Shown here piece after piece: positions 51,799-58,997 of a stretch of 64,000 bases of DNA. The stretch's first letter is position 1; every line of letters starts with the position of its first letter. The position numbers and the translations under genes were made by a program. The stretch comes from Paludibacteraceae bacterium (GTDB lineage: Bacteria > Bacteroidota > Bacteroidia > Bacteroidales > Paludibacteraceae). Location of the stretch: contig JAKSKX010000012.1 of the NCBI GenBank assembly GCA_024401535.1, positions 1 through 64,000 on the forward strand, given 5' to 3'. The notes under the pieces are model-generated. The model made no database searches, was not told the origin of the DNA, and worked only from the letters and a program-made list of their open reading frames with translations.

Positions 51799-52257
51799 AT
51801 GGAAACTGTAGGATTTGATTTCGAGAGCATTTTCTCGATGCCAGTGTGGTGGACTATATTGGCAGTAGTGTGTTTGATACTGGAACTGATGACCCCAGGT
51901 TTTGTGATTGCCTGCTTCAGTTTGGGAGCTTTGCTTGCAGCTTTGGTTGCATTGTTTGATGCGTCACTAGTCATTCAGTTGGTATTCTTTGCGATAGGTT
52001 CAGTTGTGGCTTTCCTTTTGATTCGTCCAGCTTTGAAGAAGTACTATGTGGGAAGAGAAGAGGTTAAGACAAATGCTGATGCACTGATAGGTAAAGAGAC
52101 TAAAGTGTTCGAGGACATTGAGGCAGATGACTACGGAAGCGTCAAGATTGATGGCGATGTGTGGAAGGCCAAGAGCAACTGCGGCAGGATTTCAAAAGGA
52201 GAAAAGGTCGTTGTGGTGGAAAGAGACAGTATCATTCTCACTGTAACAAGAGCTTAA
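51799..52257 (+). CDS. NfeD family membrane protein
   Basis: A 152-residue NfeD-type protein, here the short form without the ClpP-like protease domain. Two to three hydrophobic segments (residues about 12-70, including WWTILAVVCLILELMTPGF and VFFAIGSVVAFLLIRPAL) precede a C-terminal OB-fold domain (residues about 95-152, ALIGKETKVFEDI … WKAKSN … GEKVVVVERDS). It starts at ATG 51799, preceded by GGAGG, an unusually clear ribosome-binding site for this phylum; the longer frame begins within the promoter. It pairs with the SPFH protein encoded 39 bases downstream, a common partnership at membrane microdomains. Confidence 0.9.
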   Translation: METVGFDFESIFSMPVWWTILAVVCLILELMTPGFVIACFSLGALLAALVALFDASLVIQLVFFAIGSVVAFLLIRPALKKYYVGREEVKTNADALIGKETKVFEDIEADDYGSVKIDGDVWKAKSNCGRISKGEKVVVVERDSIILTVTRA

Positions 52258-52296
52258 AAGAAATAAAAATAGTATTAATTAATAAAAATTTGATTT

Positions 52297-53280
52297 ATGG
52301 GAGGCGGTTTTATTGTACTTCTCGTTATTATTGGATTGATTGTTGCATACCTAACAATGGCAATCAAGATTATTCCTCAGAGCGAGACAAAGATTATCGA
52401 AAGATTGGGTAAGTTTAGCAAGGTTTTGGGACCAGGAATGAATTTCATCACTCCATTCCTAGACGCACCAAGACAGATCTATGCTAGAAAGGTATTCCAG
52501 GGCGCAAGAGGTGAAGTGTATGCTCGTAACTATACAACAGATGTTATCGACTTGCGTGAGCAGCTTTACGATTTCCCTAAGCAGAACGTGATTACTAAGG
52601 ATAACGTTCCTGTAGAGATCAACGCATTGCTTTACTTCCAGATTGTTGACCCAGTTAAGGCAACTTACGAGATTGACAACCTACCAAACGCAATCGAGAA
52701 GTTGACTCAGACTACACTTCGTAACATCATCGGTGAGCTTGAGCTTGATGAGACTTTGACTTCTCGTGACACAATCAACGCTAAGCTTCGTTCAGTGCTT
52801 GATGATGCAACAAACAAGTGGGGTGTTAAGGTTAACCGTGTAGAGCTTCAGGACATCACTCCTCCAGAGTCTGTTCTTTCTGCGATGCAGAAGCAGATGC
52901 AGGCTGAGCGTAACCGTCGTGCTGAAATCCTTCGTGCAGAGGGAGAGAAGCAGTCTGCAATCCTTGAGTCAGAAGGTGCCAAGACTGCTGCTATCAACCG
53001 TGCAGAGGCTGTCAAGCAGACTACTATCCTTAACGCTGAGGGAGAGGCTATCGCAAAGTTGAAGCAGGCAGAGGCAGAGGCTGCTGCTATCGAGCGTATT
53101 GCAGAGGCTATTCGTGGTACAAACACAGACCCAGCTACTTACCAGATTGCAATGAAGTACATCGAGACATTGAAGGACATCGCTTCAGGACAGAACAACA
53201 AGACTGTTTATCTTCCTTACGAGGCTTCAAGCGTTCTTGGTAGCATTGGAGGTATCAAGGATCTTTTCAAGAAGAACTAA
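52297..53280 (+). CDS. SPFH/Band 7 domain protein (QmcA/paraslipin-like)
   Basis: A 327-residue stomatin-like protein. One N-terminal membrane segment (IVLLVIIGLIVAYLTMAIKII, about residues 5-26) leads into the SPFH domain (IPQSETKIIERLGKFSKVL … to about 190) and then an Ala/Glu-rich coiled coil (about 200-275, ERNRRAEILRAEGEKQSA-type). It probably oligomerises into a large ring or cage at the inner membrane and organises membrane proteins or protease activity with the upstream NfeD-like protein. Codon use is highly biased, suggesting strong expression. A terminator follows at 53302. Confidence 0.93.
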   Translation: MGGGFIVLLVIIGLIVAYLTMAIKIIPQSETKIIERLGKFSKVLGPGMNFITPFLDAPRQIYARKVFQGARGEVYARNYTTDVIDLREQLYDFPKQNVITKDNVPVEINALLYFQIVDPVKATYEIDNLPNAIEKLTQTTLRNIIGELELDETLTSRDTINAKLRSVLDDATNKWGVKVNRVELQDITPPESVLSAMQKQMQAERNRRAEILRAEGEKQSAILESEGAKTAAINRAEAVKQTTILNAEGEAIAKLKQAEAEAAAIERIAEAIRGTNTDPATYQIAMKYIETLKDIASGQNNKTVYLPYEASSVLGSIGGIKDLFKKN

Positions 53281-53301
53281 TAGTTTCTTGCAGAGAAAAA
53301 T

Positions 53302-53334
53302 GAGGGCGGAACGTCAGGTTCTGCCCTCTTTTTG
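53302..53334 (+). terminator. Intrinsic terminator after the SPFH gene
   Basis: GAGGGCGGAAC (53302-53312) pairs with GTTCTGCCCTC (53318-53328), one G-U pair, with a five-base loop, followed by TTTTTG. Confidence 0.92.
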
Positions 53335-53385
53335 TTCCTTAAAGAATAAAAATTGATGTGTTTTGTCAAAAAAAGTTGTGAAAAG

Positions 53386-53416
53386 TTTGCAGATAATAAA
53401 AAATATACTACTTTTG
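53386..53416 (+). promoter_or_regulatory. Promoter of the tRNA operon
   Basis: TTTG (53386-53389) and TACTTTTG (53409-53416) are separated by exactly 19 bases, a full match to the Bacteroidota consensus. It is 53 bases upstream of the first tRNA. Confidence 0.85.
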
Positions 53417-53469
53417 CACTCGCAATCGAGAAATGAAGGTTGCAAGAGTTCTTTTTAAGATAGATAAAT

Positions 53470-53542
<73 letters not shown>

Positions 53543-53584
53543 CAAGGTTAGTAAAACCTTTCTCGTGGAGATAAATTACTGCTT

Positions 53585-53657
<73 letters not shown>

Positions 53658-53683
53658 CTAAAATGTTTTTTGAAACTCCCATT

Positions 53684-53767
53684 GCTCAGATGGTGGAATT
53701 GGTAGACACGCTACTTTGAGGGGGTAGTGCCGGTTGCGGCGTGTGAGTTCGAATCTCATTTTGAGCA
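53684..53767 (+). tRNA. tRNA-Leu (anticodon GAG)
   Basis: An 84-nucleotide class II tRNA. Acceptor arms GCTCAGA and TTTGAGC pair with one G-U; the D-arm has the leucine-type GGTGGAATTGGTAGACAC; the loop TTGAGGG gives anticodon GAG; a variable arm follows; T-arm GAGTTCGAATCTC. Discriminator A; CCA is not encoded. Third gene of the tRNA operon. Confidence 0.95.
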
Positions 53768-53771
53768 CTAT

Positions 53772-53803
53772 GCGGCGAAAGAATTTCTTTCGTCGCTTTT
53801 TTT
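53772..53803 (+). terminator. Intrinsic terminator of the tRNA operon
   Basis: GCGGCGAAAG (53772-53781) pairs with CTTTCGTCGC (53787-53796), one G-U pair, followed by seven T residues. It begins 5 bases after tRNA-Leu. Confidence 0.92.
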
Positions 53804-53828
53804 GTATGTAACTATGATTCTGTGAATA

Positions 53829-54581
53829 ATGGAGGAAGATTTTTGGCTTCGTACTAGATTGATTCTGGGTGATGCGTTCGTTAGAAAGATAAAGGCCACT
53901 AAAGTTATCGTCTTTGGTGTCGGTGGTGTCGGCAGCTGGTGTGTCGAGGCTTTGGTGCGCAATGGCATAGAGCAGATTACTATTGTGGACTGCGATGTTG
54001 TGGCTCCTTCCAATGTAAACCGTCAGCTGATGGCTTTGACAACGACTGTCGGACAGGTTAAGGTTGAGGCTATGAGGGAGCGCCTTTTACAAATTAACCC
54101 TAACGCGCAGATTACCGCACTCCAGAAAGTCTATTCTAAGGAAACTGCCGATGAATTTGAACTTGAGAAATATGATGTCATTGTTGACGCTATTGACAGT
54201 CTCACAGACAAGGCTAACCTCATCCTTCATGCTTGCAGCTTGAAAAATAGCAGGTTCTATTCCTCGATGGGTGCTGCTTTGAAACTTGACCCTACCAAGA
54301 TTTGTGTTGACGAGTTCTGGAAAGTTAACGGGTGTCCCCTTGGTGCTGCATTGAGAAAGCGGTTCAAGAAGAACAAGACTTTTCCTGCCAAGAAGTTTAA
54401 ATGTGTGTTCAGTCCTGAATTGAAGGAGAATCACGAAGATGTGCTGCCGGAAGGTGCAGAGAGAGCTAATGGCTCATTGGTACACATTACTGGCATTTTC
54501 GGATTTACAATTGCCGGTTTGGTAATGATGGATTTGGAGAAGAGTTTTCAACAAAATGAAAAAATCTCTGACGAAGTATAA
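53829..54581 (+). CDS. tcdA: tRNA threonylcarbamoyladenosine dehydratase TcdA
   Basis: TcdA, a ThiF/E1-like ATP-dependent enzyme, cyclises t6A37 of tRNA to ct6A. The 250-residue protein shows the adenylation motif VFGVGGVGSW (about residues 28-37), the ATP-contacting DCDVV with NVNRQ (about 58-69), and DAIDSLTDKANL (about 120-131). ALRKRFKKN near residue 175 and KCVFSPE near 197 are typical of the family. Its location after a tRNA operon is neat but the tRNA terminator separates them, and no promoter of its own is evident in the 25-base gap. A small hairpin overlaps its stop. Confidence 0.93.
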   Translation: MEEDFWLRTRLILGDAFVRKIKATKVIVFGVGGVGSWCVEALVRNGIEQITIVDCDVVAPSNVNRQLMALTTTVGQVKVEAMRERLLQINPNAQITALQKVYSKETADEFELEKYDVIVDAIDSLTDKANLILHACSLKNSRFYSSMGAALKLDPTKICVDEFWKVNGCPLGAALRKRFKKNKTFPAKKFKCVFSPELKENHEDVLPEGAERANGSLVHITGIFGFTIAGLVMMDLEKSFQQNEKISDEV

Positions 54582-54608
54582 CCAAAGTACCTAATTTTGG
54601 TTATTTTT
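54580..54608 (+). terminator. Possible weak terminator at the end of tcdA
   Basis: AACCAAA (54580-54586) can pair with TTTGGTT (54596-54602), followed by ATTTTT. The 7-bp stem overlaps the stop codon and also contains -7-like elements (TAATTTTG 54592-54599, TATTTTTG 54602-54609) that could start the next transcript. Confidence 0.45.
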
Positions 54609-54648
54609 GCTTGCAAATAATGTCAAGTGTTTAATGAGGAGAGGAATA

Positions 54649-55110
54649 ATGAAATATATTGTGGGAGTTGTAGGCATCGTGATGCTTACTTCGTGTGCGC
54701 CCCAAGTCGTTTCCCTTGTTCCAAACTATACACGTTGTTGCAAGAAGATTGCGTCCAAGACGTATTACGACAATATGGACATGTCTAGAAGTCCAATGGT
54801 TATAGACATGTACTACAAGTCGAATCCACGAATAAGGAGAATAGAGTACGAGCAGTCTAATCAGGCCGATGCTGACGGAGTGTGCATTAAGTATGAAAGA
54901 AGATATACTTCAAAGGCAAAAAGCGGATATTTGTACGTCAACAAGGTCATTATGGACTCCCTGCCAGAATACCACCATTTCAGATATTCCATTGATGGAG
55001 ATGTTGTAACAAAGAAGTCTTGTTACAAATTGTTACGGTTGAAGAAGAGTTCTGTCAAGGCTATCAACGGAGATTCAAGAAACAATGTTATTGATATTAG
55101 AACTAAATAA
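54649..55110 (+). CDS. Hypothetical lipoprotein
   Basis: A 153-residue predicted lipoprotein. MKYIVGVVGIVMLTSC is a lipoprotein signal with Cys16 as lipidated residue. ATG 54649 is chosen because a purine-rich GAGGAGAGGA lies just before it and the signal peptide starts there. The mature part is basic and Tyr/Ser-rich, with strand-like segments (MVIDMYYKSNPRIRRIEYE, CIKYERRYTSKAKSGYLYVNKVIMD). No family was recognised. The next gene follows after 6 bases, so the lipoprotein probably works with the pseudo-protease/SUMF1 fusion. Confidence 0.75.
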   Translation: MKYIVGVVGIVMLTSCAPQVVSLVPNYTRCCKKIASKTYYDNMDMSRSPMVIDMYYKSNPRIRRIEYEQSNQADADGVCIKYERRYTSKAKSGYLYVNKVIMDSLPEYHHFRYSIDGDVVTKKSCYKLLRLKKSSVKAINGDSRNNVIDIRTK

Positions 55111-55116
55111 CTGACT

Positions 55117-56565
55117 ATGAAGATCAAAAGCATAATATATAGATGTTTGACTACAGTTCTTGGTGCTATAGGTTGCATTGGAGCTAGTGCGGATGTTATA
55201 TCCACAGGCTCTGGTTTTGTAATCGGTAAGGATGGCACAATCGCAACTGAACTTTCCATTGTCAAGGGTGCTAAAGACGTGATAGTTTATGGCTTGGGGG
55301 AGAACATCGCTCAGGCCTATCATGCAGAAATAATACTGGTTAGCCAAGCCTCTAATTTGGCTGTTCTCAGAATTCCTGACTTTGTGCCTTTCAAACCAAT
55401 AAAGGTTGGAACATTTAATTCCAATGACTCGTTGAAGGTTGTATATGACAAATTTTCCATGATCAAGAACGAGATATTGATAGTTAATGCTGTAGTAAAG
55501 GGAAGTGCTGACAACTATGAACTTGTGGGAGAGTTTGATGACGCAGCCATAGGTTCTGCTGTCATAAATTCAAAAAACGAGCTTGTGGGTATGCTTGCAA
55601 AGAACAAGGCGGGAAAACCATGCAAGCTTGTAGAGATCAGCAAAGTGCCGTTCCTGGAGTCTGATGATTCCGATCTGTTGGGCGCTATGCCTTTCGCTTG
55701 TGCTGTAGTGGGACATGATGAGCGTGTGGAACTTGATGAGAATCCAATAGTGTTCACCATTGAGGAACAGGACAAGGAAGTCAAAAGAACAAATGTCCTT
55801 GATTTACTTGGAATAGAGATGATTGACGTAGAAGGCGGTTCCTTTATGATGGGGTGCGCCGGTAACTACGGTGACTGCCAGAGTGCAGAAAAGCCTGTTC
55901 ACGAGGTGAAGGTAGAGTCGTTCAAACTCTCCAAGTTTGAGGTTACACAAAAGCAGTGGAATCTTGTTATGGAAGCTAATCCAAGCCCTATCAAGGGTGA
56001 TGACCTTCCTGTCTATAATGTTTCTTATGACGATGCGCTGGAGTTTATTTCTAAGGTAAACAGTTCTTCCGGCACAAAGTTCCGTCTGCCAACAGAAGCC
56101 GAGTGGGAGTTTGCTGCAAAGGGTGGAGTCAAGTCTCAGGGGTTCCAGTACGCAGGAAGCAATAGCCTTGACGATGTCGCCTGGTATAGGGACAATTCCG
56201 GAGCAAAGCCTCATACTGTCGGAACAAAGAAACCGAATGAGTTGGGCATTTACGATATGAGCGGAAATGTGTCTGAGTGGTGCATTGACGATTTCAAGAG
56301 CTATTCTGCACCCGACTACAAGCCGTACTACTATTCCAAGTTTGTTGATTTGGAAATTCCGGACACAGTGAAGGTCGCTGTCAGGGATTCGTTCGCCTTG
56401 TACAAAATTGACGAGTCGGAGAAGCTTAAAAACAAGTTGACAAAGGACAGAAAGGTTATGCGAGGCAGCGGCTATTTCTATGAGAAGGCCAGATGTAACC
56501 TTTCGTACAGAAGAGCCTGTGCAACTACGGACAAGTACACTTTTGGATTCCGACTTGCAGAGTAG
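55117..56565 (+). CDS. Exported fusion of a degenerate trypsin/HtrA-like domain and a SUMF1 (FGE-like) domain
   Basis: A 482-residue exported protein, signal peptide about residues 1-25. Residues about 28-190 resemble an HtrA-type protease barrel (STGSGFVIGKDGTIATELSIV, then NLAVLRI, later DAAIGSAVINSKNELVGML), but the triad positions look replaced: the His of the TNNHVV block is gone, the Asp of DLAVL is Asn, and the GNSGGP block has no Ser. Residues about 230-482 are a SUMF1/FGE-fold domain (GGSFMMGC, FEVTQKQWNLV, RLPTEAEWEFAAKGG, DMSGNVSEWC, FGFRLAE). Of the two copper-binding Cys of true FGEs, only one equivalent (RRAC) seems kept, so sulfatase activation is doubtful. A terminator follows. 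Confidence 0.78.
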   Translation: MKIKSIIYRCLTTVLGAIGCIGASADVISTGSGFVIGKDGTIATELSIVKGAKDVIVYGLGENIAQAYHAEIILVSQASNLAVLRIPDFVPFKPIKVGTFNSNDSLKVVYDKFSMIKNEILIVNAVVKGSADNYELVGEFDDAAIGSAVINSKNELVGMLAKNKAGKPCKLVEISKVPFLESDDSDLLGAMPFACAVVGHDERVELDENPIVFTIEEQDKEVKRTNVLDLLGIEMIDVEGGSFMMGCAGNYGDCQSAEKPVHEVKVESFKLSKFEVTQKQWNLVMEANPSPIKGDDLPVYNVSYDDALEFISKVNSSSGTKFRLPTEAEWEFAAKGGVKSQGFQYAGSNSLDDVAWYRDNSGAKPHTVGTKKPNELGIYDMSGNVSEWCIDDFKSYSAPDYKPYYYSKFVDLEIPDTVKVAVRDSFALYKIDESEKLKNKLTKDRKVMRGSGYFYEKARCNLSYRRACATTDKYTFGFRLAE

Positions 56566-56585
56566 TTGAATTTGAGAAATACAGA

Positions 56586-56619
56586 AAAAGCCTCGACACC
56601 ATGCGTTGCCGGGGCTTTT
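56586..56619 (+). terminator. Intrinsic terminator after the SUMF1 fusion gene
   Basis: AAAAGCCTCG (56586-56595) pairs with CGGGGCTTTT (56610-56619) through one G-U pair with a 14-base loop, followed by GTTTTGG. Confidence 0.8.
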
Positions 56620-56805
56620 GTTTTGGTGTGTAATACGGAGAAAAAGTGTTTGGCCCTAGAGTTTGAGTCATCTTGAAAAAGCTTTCCAATCCTGTCCGAT
56701 TCCATTGAAAAAAATCAAAAATAGTCGTTGTCTGCTCGGCAAAACAAGATTTTGCCCATAAAAAATGGCAAAAGTTCGTTTCTCTATGATTTTTTCACAA
56801 ATATT

Positions 56806-56838
56806 CTTGCATAATACAAAATCTTTTGTTTAAGTTTG
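56806..56838 (+). promoter_or_regulatory. Candidate promoter for clpP-clpX
   Basis: CTTG (56806-56809) and TAAGTTTG (56831-56838), spaced by 21 bases, approximate the Bacteroidota consensus. It is followed by CATAAAG. Confidence 0.6.
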
Positions 56839-56984
56839 CATAAAGATTGGGCGTAGCTATGGTTACGTTTGGATTTTTTTGAAGATAACCGTAATCTTTA
56901 AACGCTACCTTTTGTATAGTATGTTTTTTGATTATACAATCTGATTTTTTCGAATGACTTTTTATAACACATAGAAATACATAT

Positions 56985-57656
56985 ATGAATAACGATTTTA
57001 GGAAATATGCAGTCGGACATCTTGGTATGAATGGTCTTGCTCTTGACCAGTACGTTTCGTCAGTGTCTGCAAGTTACGTTTCACCAACAATCTTGGAGGA
57101 GCGTCAGTTGAACGTTTCGCAGATGGATGTGTTCTCAAGATTGATGATGGACCGCATAATATTCCTCGGAGACCAGATCGATTCCTATACAGCTAATGTG
57201 GTTCAGGCGCAGCTTCTTTACTTGGATTCAGCAAACCCAGGCAAGGACATTTCCATTTACTTGAATTCTCCAGGTGGGTCGGTATATGATGGTTTGGGTA
57301 TATATGACACTATGCAGTTCATTTCCTCTGATGTTTCTACAATCTGTACTGGTTTGGCAGCCTCTATGGCGAGCGTATTGCTAGTGTCAGGAACAAAGGG
57401 CAAGCGTTTTGCTTTGAAGCACTCGCGTGTCATGATTCATCAGCCTCTTGGTGGAGCTCAGGGTCAGGCTTCTGATATCGAGATTACAGCAAGAGAGATA
57501 TTGAAGTTGAAGAACGAGTTATATAGTATTATCGCCGAGCATTCCGGCAAGCCTTTCGACCAGGTTTATGCAGACTCTGACCGTGACTACTGGATGACAG
57601 CAGAGGAGGCTAAGGCATACGGAATGATTGACGAGGTATTGGTAAAGTCAAAGTAA
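56985..57656 (+). CDS. clpP: ATP-dependent Clp protease proteolytic subunit
   Basis: ClpP is the serine peptidase of the ClpXP protease and assembles as two heptameric rings. The 223-residue protein carries the complete catalytic triad: Ser127 in LAASMAS, His152 in VMIHQPLGG and Asp197 in ADSDRDYW. An N-terminal stretch of about 25 residues precedes the processed core (SYVSPTILEERQLNVS), slightly longer than in E. coli. clpX follows after 21 bases. The order clpP-clpX-recQ is conserved in Bacteroidales, but trigger factor is missing in front. Confidence 0.96.
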   Translation: MNNDFRKYAVGHLGMNGLALDQYVSSVSASYVSPTILEERQLNVSQMDVFSRLMMDRIIFLGDQIDSYTANVVQAQLLYLDSANPGKDISIYLNSPGGSVYDGLGIYDTMQFISSDVSTICTGLAASMASVLLVSGTKGKRFALKHSRVMIHQPLGGAQGQASDIEITAREILKLKNELYSIIAEHSGKPFDQVYADSDRDYWMTAEEAKAYGMIDEVLVKSK

Positions 57657-57677
57657 TAAAGACATACACGTAAGTAT

Positions 57678-58907
57678 ATGGCAGTAAAGACAGTGGAAAG
57701 ATGTAGCTTTTGTGGTCGTTCAAAGAAGGAAGTCGAAATGTTGATTACCGGATTGAACGGTTGCATTTGTAATGAATGTAGTCGTCAGGCCTACGAGATG
57801 ATAGAGCAGAATCTCAAGGAAATGGCGAAAACGTCATGCAGCTCGTCTCTAAATAATATTCCTAAACCGAAGGAGATTGTGGAGTTCCTTGACCAGTACA
57901 TCATCGGTCAGGAGGAAGCAAAAAAGGTGCTTTCGGTGGCGGTGTATAACCACTATAAGAGACTCGGTCAGACAATCGAGGATGATGGTGTTGAGATTGA
58001 GAAATCTAACATTGTTATGGTTGGTTCTACAGGTACAGGTAAGACGCTTCTTGCCCGTACCATTGCAAAGCTTATAAACGTACCGTTCACAATTGTGGAT
58101 GCCACTGTGTTTACAGAGGCAGGATATGTGGGCGAGGATATAGAGAGTATTCTTACTCGCTTGCTTCAGGCGGCTGACTATGATGTTGAGGCTGCCCAGC
58201 GAGGAATAGTGTTCATCGACGAGATTGACAAGATTGCTCGCAAGGGAGACAATCCTTCCATTACACGTGATGTGAGCGGAGAGGGTGTTCAGCAGGGACT
58301 TTTGAAGCTGCTGGAGGGCTCGATTGTAAATGTACCACCTCAGGGTGGACGCAAGCATCCTGACCAAAAGTACATTCAAGTGGATACAAAGCACATCCTG
58401 TTCATTTGTGGAGGTGCATTCGAAGGCATAGAGAAGAAGATAGCGATGAGACTCAACACTAAGACTGTCGGTTATAGTGCTTCTCGAGCTAACATGGTCA
58501 GAGAGACAAACGACATGATAAAGTTTGTCATTCCTGAGGACTTGAAGTCTTTCGGTCTGATACCGGAGATTATCGGTCGTCTTCCTTTGCTTACTCATTT
58601 GAACAAGCTTGACAGAGCGGCACTTCGCAGAATCCTGACTGAACCAAAGAATTCAATAATCAAGCAGTATGTCAAATTGATGAAGATTGACGGTGTTGAC
58701 TTGAATTTCTCTGAAGAGGTGCTTGATATGATTGTGGACAAAGCTATGGAGAGTAATCTCGGTGCAAGAGGATTGCGCTCGATAGTTGAGACAATAATGA
58801 TAGATTTGATGTACGAGACTCCTTCAACCAAAAAGAAGAAGATCGACATAGATCCTGCGTATGCAAAGGAGAAGTTGAGCACATTGAATTACGATGTTCA
58901 AAATTGA
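57678..58907 (+). CDS. clpX: ATP-dependent Clp protease ATP-binding subunit ClpX
   Basis: ClpX is the AAA+ unfoldase that selects substrates and feeds them to ClpP. The 409-residue protein has the N-terminal four-Cys zinc-binding domain (Cys9, Cys12, Cys31, Cys34), the IIGQEEAKK motif, Walker A GSTGTGKT (about residues 116-123), the pore loop GYVGED near 151-156, Walker B VFIDEIDK near 179-186, an [19 protein letters not shown] stretch with sensor residues, and the C-terminal subdomain motif GARGLR near 363. It lies 21 bases after clpP, so both are made together. Confidence 0.97.
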   Translation: MAVKTVERCSFCGRSKKEVEMLITGLNGCICNECSRQAYEMIEQNLKEMAKTSCSSSLNNIPKPKEIVEFLDQYIIGQEEAKKVLSVAVYNHYKRLGQTIEDDGVEIEKSNIVMVGSTGTGKTLLARTIAKLINVPFTIVDATVFTEAGYVGEDIESILTRLLQAADYDVEAAQRGIVFIDEIDKIARKGDNPSITRDVSGEGVQQGLLKLLEGSIVNVPPQGGRKHPDQKYIQVDTKHILFICGGAFEGIEKKIAMRLNTKTVGYSASRANMVRETNDMIKFVIPEDLKSFGLIPEIIGRLPLLTHLNKLDRAALRRILTEPKNSIIKQYVKLMKIDGVDLNFSEEVLDMIVDKAMESNLGARGLRSIVETIMIDLMYETPSTKKKKIDIDPAYAKEKLSTLNYDVQN

Positions 58908-58997
58908 TAAAGATAGCAATGCGGAGCCGTCTGGCTTCGCACCCTTCCGAATAAGAAAGACAGCGTCTGATATTAACTATTCAATTATGTTACGCTT

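Larger units (their letters stand above)
56566..56984 (+). other. Non-coding region upstream of clpP
   Basis: This 419-base gap contains the terminator at 56586-56619 and, further on, a promoter-like CTTG-N21-TAAGTTTG (56806-56838). The leader from about 56845 to the clpP ATG is about 140 nucleotides and T-rich, with no clear hairpin. Trigger factor (tig), usually upstream of clpP, is absent. Confidence 0.6.

Noticed and set aside
57849..58598. A 249-codon minus-strand ORF inside clpX
   Set aside because: Antisense to a highly conserved gene with all its motifs; no domain seen in the translation.
58921..58940. Hairpin GCGGAGCC / GGCTTCGC between clpX and recQ, considered as a terminator
   Set aside because: There is no T-run after the stem. 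It may affect RNA stability but cannot be called an intrinsic terminator.
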